A stretch of 64,000 nucleotides of DNA from Pseudomonadota bacterium (lineage in GTDB: Bacteria > Desulfobacterota > Desulfobacteria > Desulfobacterales > Desulfobacteraceae), in the NCBI GenBank assembly GCA_018821535.1, contig JAHJLV010000034.1, positions 1-64,000 on the forward strand. Reading direction: 5' to 3'. Position numbers and translations under genes: made by a program. How positions within the stretch are numbered: the stretch's first letter is position 1; every line of letters begins with the position of its first letter. Shown one piece after another: positions 52,577-62,774 of the stretch. The notes below the pieces were generated by a model. The model made no database searches. It was given only the letters and a program-made list of their open reading frames with translations, and was not told the origin of the DNA.

Positions 52577-53905
52577 ATGGAAAAAATCGAAATCTCAAAC
52601 CGATTCAAACTCACATATGGCCGGATGCCGGATGCAAGCCTTATCCAGCTTCCGGCACATAAAACCGTTGCTGTTTCCGCCATGGATATCCCTTATATCC
52701 GTCCCAAACTGCTGGTCAAAGAAAACGACCCTGTAAAAACCGGTACACCGCTGTTTTTTGACAAACGAAATTCAGCGATCCAGTATGTATCGCCGGGAAC
52801 TGGAAAAGTCCAAAAAATTGTATTTGGAGAACGCAGACGGCTTAAGGAAGTTGTCATTGCACTGGATAATCGCGATGATTTTGTCCGGTTTGAGGCATTT
52901 GATTCAGATCAGTTTGAAACCTTCCCAAAAGCCGATATCATACAAAGGCTTCAAAAGGGCGGGCTCTGGCAGTGCTTCAGGGAATTTCCATCCAGAGACA
53001 CAGCAGATGATACACATACGCCGCCCATGATCATTGTCTCCTTAAACGGGAATGATCCTTATTCACCTGAACCCGGAATTGCGCTGGGAAAAAATGCAGC
53101 CTTATTTGAATCCGGCCTGAAGCTGCTCAAATGCTTTACCCCGAAAATAATTATCAGCGCACGGTCTGACAGCCTGGCAACACTTGGCAAACTCAAACAG
53201 CACGTCACCCATGTCGTATCAGACACATACCCCTCCTGGGACCCCGGAGTTGTGCTTTACAAGCTGAAAACCAGCGTAGCGGAAAATCAGTCCTGGTGCA
53301 TATCTGCCGAGCACCTGATATGGGCTGTTCAACTTCTTTTAACCGGACAATATCCGGTCACAAAAGTGGTGACCGTCACCCGCAATCAGGATAAAAAACC
53401 CCATATGCTTATCCGGCAGGGCGCTCCTGTAAAAGATATCATCGGCCAGATAAAAGCAAACACCCTGATTACCACAGGACAGTTTAACGGCAGACAGGTG
53501 GACCCGGATTCCCATATCGGTTTTTTTGAAACCCACCTGAATGTCATCCCGGACATCCCCAATGAAAATATGTTCAGCTTTATCCGTCCCGGATTTTCCA
53601 CACCCAGTGCCTCAAAAACCTTTATATCGAGTCTGATCCGGACTCCAAAAAAATTTGACTGCAATCTGCACGGTGAGGAAAGGGCCTGTATCAATTGCGG
53701 GTACTGCACCCGGATCTGTCCTGTGGATCTTGCTCCCAGTTTTGTCATGAAGGCATTGGCAAGTGACGATATTGAAGATGCCTTAGGCTATGGCCTCTGG
53801 GATTGCGTCCGATGCGGCCTGTGCTCATTTGTCTGCCCGTCAAAGATTGAACTGACCCAAATTCTGTCCAAGGGGATGGATGCATACTACAAGGACAAAC
53901 AATAG
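52577..53905 (+). CDS. nqrA: Na+-NQR subunit A with two 4Fe-4S motifs
   Basis: NqrA is the quinone-side peripheral subunit of the sodium-pumping NADH:quinone oxidoreductase. The protein has the NqrA/RnfC layout: a barrel-sandwich start, the SLBB-like part, and a C-terminal pair of complete ferredoxin motifs, CINCGYCTRICP and CVRCGLCSFVCP. Well-studied NqrA proteins lack these clusters, which are typical of the homologous RnfC. The following genes are clearly nqrB-F, and the RNF-specific ferredoxin subunit RnfB is absent. The RnfC-type Gly-rich NADH/FMN-binding segment was not seen. The ribosome-binding site is weak. Confidence 0.85.
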   Translation: MEKIEISNRFKLTYGRMPDASLIQLPAHKTVAVSAMDIPYIRPKLLVKENDPVKTGTPLFFDKRNSAIQYVSPGTGKVQKIVFGERRRLKEVVIALDNRDDFVRFEAFDSDQFETFPKADIIQRLQKGGLWQCFREFPSRDTADDTHTPPMIIVSLNGNDPYSPEPGIALGKNAALFESGLKLLKCFTPKIIISARSDSLATLGKLKQHVTHVVSDTYPSWDPGVVLYKLKTSVAENQSWCISAEHLIWAVQLLLTGQYPVTKVVTVTRNQDKKPHMLIRQGAPVKDIIGQIKANTLITTGQFNGRQVDPDSHIGFFETHLNVIPDIPNENMFSFIRPGFSTPSASKTFISSLIRTPKKFDCNLHGEERACINCGYCTRICPVDLAPSFVMKALASDDIEDALGYGLWDCVRCGLCSFVCPSKIELTQILSKGMDAYYKDKQ

Positions 53906-53908
53906 ATT

Positions 53909-55069
53909 ATGAATCCGTTAAAAAAACTGTTTGATGCCACTGAAAAACATTTTACAGGCTCAGGAAAGTTCTCATCACTAGAACCTTTTTTTGATGCCAC
54001 AAAAACCTTCTTTTTTCTGCCTTCGCCCCGAAACAGACACACGCCTTTTATCCGGGACCATATTGATCTGAAACGCTATATGAGTTTTGTCATTCTGGCG
54101 TTACTGCCTGTTTTGATATTCGGCATCTATAATACCGGTTTTCAGGCCGGGCGTTCACAAGGCCTGGACTATTCATTTCTCGAGGCTTTTTTACTGGGCG
54201 CCCGATATGTCGTCCCCATTATTCTGGTTACCTATGCTGTGGGGTTTTTCTGGGAAACCCTGTTTGCGTCCCTTCGCGGTCACAAAATCAGTGAGGGACT
54301 TCTTGTGACAGGACTGCTGTTTCCTCTCACCCTGCCGGCAACCATTCCCTTGTGGCAGGTGGCGTTGGGCATTTCTTTTGGCGTGGTTATCGGAAAAGAA
54401 GTGTTTGGCGGCACAGGAAGAAATTTTTTAAACCCGGCGCTGACCGGCAGGGCGTTTTTATTTTTCTCCTATCCGGTTTCCATGTCCGGAGACATCTGGG
54501 TGGCTGCAAAAAATACGGTTGACGGTGTCAGCGGTGCAACCGCCTTATCCATTGTTGCGCCGGAAGGGGAAAAAATAACCGCAGCCCTTTCCCTGGCAGG
54601 GTTTGATTTATCCAGTCTGTTTTTCGGCCTTATCCCCGGAAGCATTGGAGAAACTTCCGCCCTTTGCTGTCTGATTGGCGCAGCTTTTTTAATCATCACA
54701 AAAATTGCCAACTACCGGATCATTATCGGCGGAATTGCAGGCCTGATCCTCACCACTTTGATTTTTAACCTGATTTCAGGCAACCCGGGCACCTGGATGA
54801 ATGCAGGCCCGCTATATCATCTGTGCGCCGGTGGATTTTTATTCGGGATCTGCTTTATGGCAACCGACCCTGTCAGTGCACCGGGCACAAATATGGGGAG
54901 GTGGATATTCGGAGGGCTTATCGGATGCCTGACGGTTATTATCCGTGTTGCAAATCCAGCCTTTGTTGAAGGCACCATGCTTGCCATCCTGTTCATGAAT
55001 GTTTTTTCTCCGCTTTTAGATCATATCATACTCAAACAAACTACAGCAAAAAGGATACCCAATGTCTGA
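53909..55069 (+). CDS. nqrB: Na+-NQR subunit B
   Basis: This is the large membrane subunit that carries covalent FMN and contributes to the sodium path. The motif DGVSGATALS contains the FMN-attachment threonine. About ten membrane segments are present, and FWETLFASLRGHKISEG and GGTGRNFLNPALTGRAFLFF are typical of the family. It starts 4 bases after nqrA. Length (386) is close to the usual 410. Confidence 0.95.
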   Translation: MNPLKKLFDATEKHFTGSGKFSSLEPFFDATKTFFFLPSPRNRHTPFIRDHIDLKRYMSFVILALLPVLIFGIYNTGFQAGRSQGLDYSFLEAFLLGARYVVPIILVTYAVGFFWETLFASLRGHKISEGLLVTGLLFPLTLPATIPLWQVALGISFGVVIGKEVFGGTGRNFLNPALTGRAFLFFSYPVSMSGDIWVAAKNTVDGVSGATALSIVAPEGEKITAALSLAGFDLSSLFFGLIPGSIGETSALCCLIGAAFLIITKIANYRIIIGGIAGLILTTLIFNLISGNPGTWMNAGPLYHLCAGGFLFGICFMATDPVSAPGTNMGRWIFGGLIGCLTVIIRVANPAFVEGTMLAILFMNVFSPLLDHIILKQTTAKRIPNV

Positions 55070-55796
55070 TCCAACAGATAAAAACAGTAAAAAGAATGTT
55101 ATTGTCTTTTCCCTGATACTGTCTGTAATCTGCAGTCTTTTAATCACGGTTTCTGCTGTCGGGCTTAAAGATTTCCAGGATGCCAACATGAAGCTGGATA
55201 AGAGAATAAATATTCTCAAGGCCGTAAACCTGATCACTGAAAACAAACCTGGCAAAACTCAGATAAATAATCTTTATGAACAGCACATCAAAGAAGTGGT
55301 GGTTGACCGCCACGGGGAAATACTGGATACACCGGCTTCAGATTCTCTTCAACTGTATTTCTACCAGGAAAAAGAGCAAATCAAAGGCTATATCATTCCC
55401 ATCAATACCCAGGGGCTGTGGGGGAAAATACAAGGGTACCTGGCCTTTGAAACAGATGGCCAGACTGTATTGGGGTTTTCAGTTTTCAGTCATTCCGAAA
55501 CCCCCGGACTTGGCGGGGAAATTGAAAGCGCCTGGTTCACAAAAAATTTTGAAGGCAAAAAAATCCTGAATTCCCAGGACAAATTTGTATCTGTCGGTGT
55601 TGCCAAGGGTAAAGTATCCAACCTGCCGGAAGACAAGCGCGCTCATTTTGTGGATGGAATTTCAGGCGCCACCCTCACTGGCAACTATCTTTCAGAAGGG
55701 ATCGAAAAAACCCTGATTAAATATGATAAAATATCTGTCAGTTTTCGCCAGAAACAACTCAAACCGAAAAACATGAACACAAAAGCAAAACCATAG
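55062..55796 (+). CDS. nqrC: Na+-NQR subunit C
   Basis: A single N-terminal membrane segment anchors a periplasmic FMN domain. The attachment motif DGISGATLTG holds the flavinylated threonine, and GFSVFSHSETPGLGGEIES is typical. Flavinylation normally needs ApbE, which is not in the window. The gene overlaps nqrB by 8 bases. Confidence 0.95.
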   Translation: MSDPTDKNSKKNVIVFSLILSVICSLLITVSAVGLKDFQDANMKLDKRINILKAVNLITENKPGKTQINNLYEQHIKEVVVDRHGEILDTPASDSLQLYFYQEKEQIKGYIIPINTQGLWGKIQGYLAFETDGQTVLGFSVFSHSETPGLGGEIESAWFTKNFEGKKILNSQDKFVSVGVAKGKVSNLPEDKRAHFVDGISGATLTGNYLSEGIEKTLIKYDKISVSFRQKQLKPKNMNTKAKP

Positions 55797-55818
55797 ATAA
55801 AAAAAAGGAAGACCTCTG

Positions 55819-56451
55819 ATGTCACAAGAAAACACCAATTACCTGGAAATCGTTACAAAAGGCATCTGGAAGGAGAACCCGGTGGCGTATCAGGTACTGG
55901 GGATCTGTTCTGCCCTTGCCGTTACCGTTAAAATGTCCACCGCCATTGTCATGGGGATCGCCCTGACCCTGGTCACGGCATTTTCCGGCCTGCTGATTTC
56001 ATCCCTGAGAAAAAGAATTCCTTCCAATATCAGAATCATCGCAGAGCTGGCCATCATCGCATCCATGGTGATTGTGATTGATCAGGTGCTCAAGGCGTTT
56101 TTCTATGATATATCCAAACAGCTGTCCATCTTTGTGGGTCTGATTATCACCAACTGTATTGTTCTGGGACGGGCCGAAGCCTTTGCCCTGGCAAACAAAC
56201 CTTTGGCCTCATTTTTTGACGGAATCGGAAATGGGCTGGGATACAGCCTGGTCCTGGTGTCTGTAGCGTTTTTAAGAGAACTTTTAGGGTCTGGAAAATT
56301 TTTCGGATTCACGATCATCCCCCAGGCAGCGTATGACATCGGATACCAGAATATGGGGTTGATGGTTCTGGCACCCGGCGCTTTTTTTATCATCGGCCTG
56401 CTGGTCTGGCTGAAAAACAGCCTTCCGGGCATATCAAAAGAAGAAAGGTAA
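55819..56451 (+). CDS. nqrD: Na+-NQR subunit D
   Basis: The protein has six membrane segments and 210 residues. The half-membrane cysteines seen in the family are present in [10 protein letters not shown] and [13 protein letters not shown]; with NqrE they hold the intramembrane Fe centre. It is homologous to RnfE and pairs with NqrE in inverted topology. AAGGAAG precedes the ATG. Confidence 0.95.
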   Translation: MSQENTNYLEIVTKGIWKENPVAYQVLGICSALAVTVKMSTAIVMGIALTLVTAFSGLLISSLRKRIPSNIRIIAELAIIASMVIVIDQVLKAFFYDISKQLSIFVGLIITNCIVLGRAEAFALANKPLASFFDGIGNGLGYSLVLVSVAFLRELLGSGKFFGFTIIPQAAYDIGYQNMGLMVLAPGAFFIIGLLVWLKNSLPGISKEER

Positions 56452-56457
56452 AACACC

Positions 56458-57066
56458 ATGGGCGATTTATTCAATCTGTTTATAAATTCAGTATTCATCG
56501 GCAATATTCTTTTGGCCTATTTTTTAGGTATGTGTTCGTTTATTGCGGTTTCTAAAAACATAGAAACTGCAACAGGCCTAGGCTTTGCTGTTATTTTTGT
56601 TTTAACGGTAACCAGCCCTGTCAACTGGATCATCTATCATACCCTGCTGGGCCCGGGCGCACTTTCATGGGCGGGCTTCGGTGACATGGATTTAAGTTTT
56701 TTAAAATTCATCACCTTTATTGCGGTCATCGCCGCCCTGGTACAGGCTCTTGAGATGATCATTGATAAATATTCTCCGCTGCTGTATGCGTCTTTAGGGG
56801 TTTTTTTGCCGCTGATTGCCGTCAACTGCGCCATTCTCGGAACATCTTTATTCATGGTTGAAAGAAACTATACATTCATTGAATCCATTATTTTCGGGGC
56901 AGGCTCCGGAACCGGCTGGATGCTGGCCATTGTGTCCATGGCAGCCATCCGGAAAAAAATCAAATATGCCGACGTTCCCAAAGGGCTGGATGGCTTTGGT
57001 ATTACCATGATTGTTGCAGGACTCATGGCCATGACATTCATGATGTTTTCAGGAATTACCCTTTAA
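56458..57066 (+). CDS. nqrE: Na+-NQR subunit E
   Basis: This is the partner of NqrD, with six membrane segments and 202 residues. The Fe-centre cysteines lie in [20 protein letters not shown] and [31 protein letters not shown] is typical of the family. It starts 6 bases after nqrD. Confidence 0.95.
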   Translation: MGDLFNLFINSVFIGNILLAYFLGMCSFIAVSKNIETATGLGFAVIFVLTVTSPVNWIIYHTLLGPGALSWAGFGDMDLSFLKFITFIAVIAALVQALEMIIDKYSPLLYASLGVFLPLIAVNCAILGTSLFMVERNYTFIESIIFGAGSGTGWMLAIVSMAAIRKKIKYADVPKGLDGFGITMIVAGLMAMTFMMFSGITL

Positions 57067-57109
57067 TACCGCAAACGGACAAAAACAAAGATTTAAGGAG
57101 TGTTAAAAA

Positions 57110-58321
57110 TTGTTTTATCTTCTCAGCATCATCATTTTTTCAGGTGTGATTTTAATTCTGGTAACTGTCCTGCTCTTTGTTGAATCCAAAGTGACCACCA
57201 AAGGAAACTTTGAAATAATTATCAATGACAATGCCGATGACCCCTTAAAGGTTACTGGCAATCCGTCGTTGCTTTCCGCATTGTCCCGGGAGGACATTTT
57301 CCTGCCGTCAGCCTGCGGCGGATCAGGCTCCTGCGGCATGTGCAAATGCGAAGTGATTGAGGGCGGCGGCAGTATTCTGCCCACAGAACTGTCCCACCTG
57401 ACACGCAAAGACAAGCTTTCCGGCAAACGGCTGTCCTGTCAGCTTAAAGTTAAAAACGATCTCAAGATAAAGGTTCCCGAATCCATCTTCGGTATCAAAA
57501 AGGTGTCAGCCACGGTCATCTCCAACCATAATGTGGCCACATTTATCAAAGAATTATCCATTCAACCGGAAACCCCCATTGATTTCAAGGCAGGCGCTTA
57601 TATCCAGATTGACGTGCCTGAATATGATCTGAAATTTAAAGATTTTCACATTGAAAGTAAATTTGTAAGCGAGTGGAAAAAATACAATCTGCTGGAACTG
57701 ACCGCAAAAGGAATCAAACCCGGATTCAGGGCCTATTCTCTTGCCAACCCGCCCCATGATAACAAGATAATGATGATGAATGTAAGGATTGCCACGCCTC
57801 CCCCGGGAACAGAAGATATTCCCCCGGGATTCGGATCTTCCTATATTTTCGGCTTGAAACCCGGAGATACTGTCCAGGTCAGCGGACCATACGGCGATTT
57901 TCTGGCCAAGGACACGGACAAGGAAATGTGTTTTGTGGGAGGCGGTGCGGGCATGGCACCTTTGCGCAGCCACATTCTCCACCAGCTGGACGGCATCCAT
58001 TCAAAGCGGAAAATTTCCTTCTGGTATGGTGCCCGGTCCAAAAAAGAACTGTTCTATGACGATATATTCAAAGACCTTGACAGCCGTTATGAAAACTTTT
58101 CCTATCATATCGCGCTTTCCAGCCCGGACCCGGAAGACAATTGGGAGGGTAAAACAGGTTTTATTCACTCCTATCTGTGTGATGCCTACCTGGCTGACCA
58201 TGAAGACCCCACAGAAATTGAATATTACCTGTGCGGACCGCCTCCCATGATCAATGCGATCATTGATGCCTTATACAATCTGGGGGTGGAGGATGATATG
58301 ATCTTTTACGATAAATTCTAA
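57110..58321 (+). CDS. nqrF: Na+-NQR subunit F (NADH dehydrogenase subunit)
   Basis: NqrF takes electrons from NADH. A membrane segment (residues 2-24) is followed by a 2Fe-2S domain (SACGGSGSCGMCKCEV, last Cys in RLSCQLK), an FAD domain (FRAYSLANPP) and an NADH domain (VGGGAGMAPLRSH, then YYLCGPPPMINA). The start is TTG, 9 bases after GGAG. It closes the operon; no nqrM is visible between it and the following kinase gene. Confidence 0.95.
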   Translation: MFYLLSIIIFSGVILILVTVLLFVESKVTTKGNFEIIINDNADDPLKVTGNPSLLSALSREDIFLPSACGGSGSCGMCKCEVIEGGGSILPTELSHLTRKDKLSGKRLSCQLKVKNDLKIKVPESIFGIKKVSATVISNHNVATFIKELSIQPETPIDFKAGAYIQIDVPEYDLKFKDFHIESKFVSEWKKYNLLELTAKGIKPGFRAYSLANPPHDNKIMMMNVRIATPPPGTEDIPPGFGSSYIFGLKPGDTVQVSGPYGDFLAKDTDKEMCFVGGGAGMAPLRSHILHQLDGIHSKRKISFWYGARSKKELFYDDIFKDLDSRYENFSYHIALSSPDPEDNWEGKTGFIHSYLCDAYLADHEDPTEIEYYLCGPPPMINAIIDALYNLGVEDDMIFYDKF

Positions 58322-58409
58322 ACCACATTTTTTCATTGCCATAATTTGATAACATGTTATTATCCCTGTAATTTTTGATTAACATCACCATCCAACAGGA
58401 ATTTTTTTT

Positions 58410-60926
58410 ATGACATGGTTAGCACCATCGGTGATTGCAACCCTATCCGGGGCAACAGTTCTTACAGGCACCTATTTTTATCTTTACCTTCAGGATAAAA
58501 AACCCTTTATGCGGACATGGGCCCTTGCCTGGGCTGTTCATACCCTTCGATATGTTTTCATGCTCATCATGGTTTCAGGCGAACAAAACACCGGTTTTCT
58601 CATCCTCAATCAAATCGCTGCCCTGATAAACGGAACGCTACTGCTGATTGGCGCCTTTCAGTTTATTAATAAAAAAATCCCGTCGTATCTGATACTTATC
58701 TTTGCCTGCGGCACGGCCTGGATCTTCACCAGTGTCTTTTTAAATTTGTCTTTTTTTCTTACCGCTGTTCCAACCTTTTTTCTGCTGGCAGTCATTAATA
58801 TCTGGATAGGTGTTTTATTTTTAAAATCTTCGTCTTCTCAAAAAACAGAACGGCGTATCGTCGGGGTCACATTCATCCTGTGGGGCCTGCACAAGGCAAA
58901 TTATCCCTTTATCCGGCCGATTGAATGGCTGGCTCCCTGGGGATATCTGCTGGGGGCTGCATTTGGAATGGTTGCAGCGCTGGGACTTTTAATGATTTAT
59001 TTTAAAAAAACCCTGGATAATCTGAAAAACAGCGAGCAGCAGTTAAAGGGAATTTACGATACCGCAGACAATATCGCTTTTATCTCCACAGATTTTGAAG
59101 GCGAACATGCAAAAATTATCGATATCAATCCCGGTGCTGAAGACATTTTCAACTGCACCCGAGAAGAAGTGATCGGTCAGGACAGTCTTGATTTCCATCC
59201 TGAAGAAAACAAAAAAAGATTCTTTGACATGCATCAAAAACTGTTGTCGGACAAAAAAGGGTATTCAGACCAGACGATGATGGTCCGGAAAAACAAAAGT
59301 ACCTTTCCTGCCCTGTACACGGTTCATCCCAGGCTGAATGCCTATGATCAGATTATCGGGACCCTGGAAGTGGTCATTGATCTTTCGCATAAACAACTGA
59401 TCGCAGATGAAATGCGCCTTCAAAGCCAGATCATCAGCAGAATGTCTGAAGGGGTTTACCTGGTGCGCCGCGGCGGTATTATTGTGTATGCAAACCCCAA
59501 ATTTGAAGAAATGTTCGGATATTCACCCGGAGAACTGATCGGTCAGCATGCCAGCATCCTCCAGAAGAATTCCCACGATACAATGAACAGGATAATAAAC
59601 TATTTTGAAACCCATAATAACTGGCAGGGAGAAATCGAAAACAAAAAAAAAGACGGAACCATTTTCTGGACCTTTTCCAGTGTAACTGGATTTAATCATT
59701 CAAAACACGGTGAAGTTTTTGCAGCAGTACACCTGGATATTTCCGACCAGAAACAGGCTGAAAAAGAAAAACAGGAACTGGAGTCCCAGCTTCGCCATTC
59801 CCATAAAATGGAAGCTGTCGGGACCCTTTCCGGCGGCATTGCCCATGAGTTTAATAATATTCTGGGCATTATCCTGGGTAATGCAGAGCTTGCCATGGAC
59901 GATATACCAGAGGAGAATCCAACCCATGATTTTCTTGAAGAAATTAAAACCGCAACCCTGCGGGGTAAAAATATTGTCCAGCAGCTTTTGAGCTTCAGCC
60001 GAAAAGATTCTCCCAAAAAACAGCTTCTGGGAATAAAAGAAACCATTGTCGAAACCATTCATTTTTTAGAAGCCTCTGTCCCGTCAACCATTGAATTAAA
60101 AAAATTCATTGATCCGGACTGTTATCCGGTCATGGGCAATAAGACACAGATTCATCAAGTGCTTATCAATCTTTGCAACAATGCGGTCCAGTCCATGGAA
60201 GACTTTGGAGGAACGCTGTCTTTGACCGTCCGGAACAAAACCCTTGAAAAGGAACTGATTTCAAAGGACAGCGCCATTCCTCCGGGCAATTATGTCTGCC
60301 TGGTTATTTCCGACACCGGCCATGGTATTCCTGAAGATATCATCGACCATGTATTTGATCCCTTTTATACCACCAAATCTGTGGATAAAGGCAGCGGAAT
60401 GGGGCTGGCAGTGGTTCACGGGATCATGAAAGCCCATAACGGCATCATCCGGATTTATAGCACCATCAACCAGGGCACAACCTGTGAATGTTATTTTCCG
60501 GCCATTTTAGCCCCCGAATCCAAGACTGATCCTGACCGGAAAGAAGATCTCCAATACGGGACTGAAACCATTTTGCTTGTGGATGATGAAACCGCTTTGG
60601 TCCAGACCGGCCAGCGGATGCTCGAACGTCTGGGATACAAGGTTTTTGCCCATACCAACCCGAAAACAGCCCTTGATTTTTTTCAAGCGTCCTATCAGAA
60701 AATTGATCTGGTCATCACAGATATGACCATGCCCCAGATGAGGGGGGATCAGTTGATCAGAAAACTTTTAACCATCAACCCGGAAATAAAAACCATCATC
60801 TGCACAGGGTACAGCTCCAAGATCGATGAAAAAACCGCCCGGGAAATCGGTTCAGGCGGGTTTATTCTCAAACCCATGAAATTATCAACTCTTTCCAGGA
60901 CCGTTCGAAAGATACTGGACAATTAA
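58410..60926 (+). CDS. Hybrid histidine kinase with seven-helix membrane domain
   Basis: Residues 1-205 form about seven membrane segments. Two PAS domains follow (about 215-330 and 340-455). The histidine kinase has its phospho-accepting H in GGIAHEFNNILGIILGNAEL, and ATPase motifs NLCNNAVQSM, DTGHGI and GSGMGLAVVHGI. A C-terminal receiver (ILLVDDETALVQTGQRMLER, D in LVITDMTMPQ, K in FILKPMK) ends the protein. It would sense a membrane-linked or cytoplasmic signal and pass phosphate to an unlinked partner. It starts 88 bases after nqrF; an AGGA site precedes the ATG. A role in respiratory-state sensing is only suggested by position. Confidence 0.92.
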   Translation: MTWLAPSVIATLSGATVLTGTYFYLYLQDKKPFMRTWALAWAVHTLRYVFMLIMVSGEQNTGFLILNQIAALINGTLLLIGAFQFINKKIPSYLILIFACGTAWIFTSVFLNLSFFLTAVPTFFLLAVINIWIGVLFLKSSSSQKTERRIVGVTFILWGLHKANYPFIRPIEWLAPWGYLLGAAFGMVAALGLLMIYFKKTLDNLKNSEQQLKGIYDTADNIAFISTDFEGEHAKIIDINPGAEDIFNCTREEVIGQDSLDFHPEENKKRFFDMHQKLLSDKKGYSDQTMMVRKNKSTFPALYTVHPRLNAYDQIIGTLEVVIDLSHKQLIADEMRLQSQIISRMSEGVYLVRRGGIIVYANPKFEEMFGYSPGELIGQHASILQKNSHDTMNRIINYFETHNNWQGEIENKKKDGTIFWTFSSVTGFNHSKHGEVFAAVHLDISDQKQAEKEKQELESQLRHSHKMEAVGTLSGGIAHEFNNILGIILGNAELAMDDIPEENPTHDFLEEIKTATLRGKNIVQQLLSFSRKDSPKKQLLGIKETIVETIHFLEASVPSTIELKKFIDPDCYPVMGNKTQIHQVLINLCNNAVQSMEDFGGTLSLTVRNKTLEKELISKDSAIPPGNYVCLVISDTGHGIPEDIIDHVFDPFYTTKSVDKGSGMGLAVVHGIMKAHNGIIRIYSTINQGTTCECYFPAILAPESKTDPDRKEDLQYGTETILLVDDETALVQTGQRMLERLGYKVFAHTNPKTALDFFQASYQKIDLVITDMTMPQMRGDQLIRKLLTINPEIKTIICTGYSSKIDEKTAREIGSGGFILKPMKLSTLSRTVRKILDN

Positions 60927-61028
60927 GAACGATATCAAAAAAATATTTAAAAACGTCATTGTTTCACATCAACAGAGTATGATACTACATGCCAGAGAAA
61001 ATGAACCGATAACAACAGGGCAGACGGC

Positions 61029-61937
61029 ATGACAATTGAGTTTCTGGGAAAACCATTAAAAAATCCCATTGTTCTGGCATCAGGCATTCTGGGCAACAGC
61101 AGGGACATCCTGGAGCGGGTATATATGAACGGCTGCGCTCTGGTCACCATGAAATCCATTGGCCCTGAGCCCAGAGACGGACATAAGAATCCCACAGTGA
61201 TTGACCTTGGGCATGGAATGATCAATGCGGTCGGGCTGCCGTCCCCGGGATATCTGAATATGGAAAATGAATGGCTGGCTCTTGAGAACCGTTCCTTTCC
61301 CCTGATTGCAAGCATTTACGGCGGTTCTGTTCATGAATACCAGATGGTGGCCGAATATGTGTCCTCAAAACAACCGGATTTTATTGAAATCAATATCTCC
61401 TGTCCCAATTCTGAAAAACACGGCATGATTTTCGGGGTGAATCCCGTATCCACCCATGAGGTTGTCAGCGCTGTCAAAAAAGTCGTCCAGGTGCCGCTGA
61501 TTGCCAAGCTCACACCCCAGGCCCCGGATATCGGAGAAATTGCCAGGGCCTGTGAAGATGCAGGGGCAGATGCCATCTGTGCCATCAACACTGCGGGACC
61601 GGGTATGGTGATTGATATTGAATCCCGGCAGCCTGTTCTGGCATTTAAAAAAGGAGGGCTTTCCGGTCCCATGATCAAACCCATTGCAGTCCGCTGTGTT
61701 TTTGACATCTTCCAGGCCGTGAAACTGCCCATTATCGGCCTTGGCGGAATCACCACAGGAAAAGATGCCATTGAAATCATCATGGCAGGTGCCCGCCTTG
61801 TGGGTATCGGCAGTGCGGTCCGCTACCGGGGACTGGATGTTTTTCAGAAAGTGGCCGATGAAATCCACCAATGGCTGGTCGAACACAATACCTGCCTTGA
61901 CGACATCAGGGGCGCTGCCCACAGGAGTATCGGCTGA
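61029..61937 (+). CDS. pyrD: Dihydroorotate dehydrogenase class 1B, catalytic subunit
   Basis: The enzyme oxidises dihydroorotate to orotate in pyrimidine synthesis, using FMN. The start FLGKPLKNPIVLASGILGNS is typical, and NISCPNSEKHGMIFG contains the catalytic Cys of class 1 enzymes. LGGITTGKDAIEIIMAGARL is the phosphate-binding end of the barrel. Its stop shares one base with the pyrK start, so the two subunits are coupled as in other class 1B enzymes. Confidence 0.96.
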   Translation: MTIEFLGKPLKNPIVLASGILGNSRDILERVYMNGCALVTMKSIGPEPRDGHKNPTVIDLGHGMINAVGLPSPGYLNMENEWLALENRSFPLIASIYGGSVHEYQMVAEYVSSKQPDFIEINISCPNSEKHGMIFGVNPVSTHEVVSAVKKVVQVPLIAKLTPQAPDIGEIARACEDAGADAICAINTAGPGMVIDIESRQPVLAFKKGGLSGPMIKPIAVRCVFDIFQAVKLPIIGLGGITTGKDAIEIIMAGARLVGIGSAVRYRGLDVFQKVADEIHQWLVEHNTCLDDIRGAAHRSIG

Positions 61938-62749
61938 TGGAAAACATAACAGACCAGCGGCATATCATGCTCAGGGTAGAAGAAAAAAGAAGGGAAAGTC
62001 CGGCCTTTGCCACCCTGTTTTTTGACTATTGCCTGGCGTTTAAACCCGGACAGTTCATCATGGTCTGGATTCCGGGCATGGATGAAAAACCCTATACCAT
62101 TTCCTATCATTCCAAAACCCGTTTTGCCATTACCATTGAGGCCAAAGGACTTTTTTCCCGCAAGGCAGTTTCTCTGGACAAAGGCGCACTGGTCGGTATT
62201 CGAGGCCCCTTTGGTAACGGATTTGATATTTACCCGGACTCATCTGCTGCAGTGATTGCCGGCGGATGCGGTATGGCACCTCTGGCAACCCTTGTGGAAA
62301 AACTGGGAAAAAACACGGTCTTCATCCACGGGGCCAGATCAAAAGACTATATTCTGTACCCGGACCGCTTTGATATTCAAAGACAGTTCTGCACAGATGA
62401 CGGCAGCTTCGGGTACAAAGGGTTTGTAACTGATCTGCTCAAACAGCAGATTGAATCCGGCAGACAATTTGACCATGTATATGCCTGCGGCCCGGAAATC
62501 ATGATGGCGGCTGTTTTTGATCTCTGCGAAGAACATCATATCCCCTGCCAGGTTTCTCTGGAAAGATATATGAGATGCGGATTCGGGGTTTGCGGCGCCT
62601 GCGTGTGCGGCAGTCAGATCGTGTGTAAGGACGGGCCGGTTTTTAATTCAACTGCCCTTCGTGATATGGTGGATTTTAATAAAAAAGCCCTGCTCAAATC
62701 CGGAAAAGAAGTGGATCTTTCCCTGTATTTCTCATGGCGCTGTCAATAA
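61937..62749 (+). CDS. pyrK: Dihydroorotate dehydrogenase electron-transfer subunit
   Basis: PyrK carries electrons from PyrD to NAD+ through FAD and a 2Fe-2S cluster. The FAD segment KPYTISYHSKT, the nucleotide segment VIAGGCGMAPLATLVEKLG and the cluster-binding RCGFGVCGACVCG with a further Cys in IVCKDGPVF are all present. At 270 residues it has normal length. Confidence 0.95.
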   Translation: MENITDQRHIMLRVEEKRRESPAFATLFFDYCLAFKPGQFIMVWIPGMDEKPYTISYHSKTRFAITIEAKGLFSRKAVSLDKGALVGIRGPFGNGFDIYPDSSAAVIAGGCGMAPLATLVEKLGKNTVFIHGARSKDYILYPDRFDIQRQFCTDDGSFGYKGFVTDLLKQQIESGRQFDHVYACGPEIMMAAVFDLCEEHHIPCQVSLERYMRCGFGVCGACVCGSQIVCKDGPVFNSTALRDMVDFNKKALLKSGKEVDLSLYFSWRCQ

Positions 62750-62774
62750 TTGAGGTTGAAAAGGATCGTTGTAA

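Noticed and set aside
52577..58321. RNF complex instead of Na+-NQR
   Set aside because: The Fe-S motifs in the first subunit suggest RnfC, but nqrB-, nqrC- and nqrF-type subunits follow, and no RnfB ferredoxin subunit is present.
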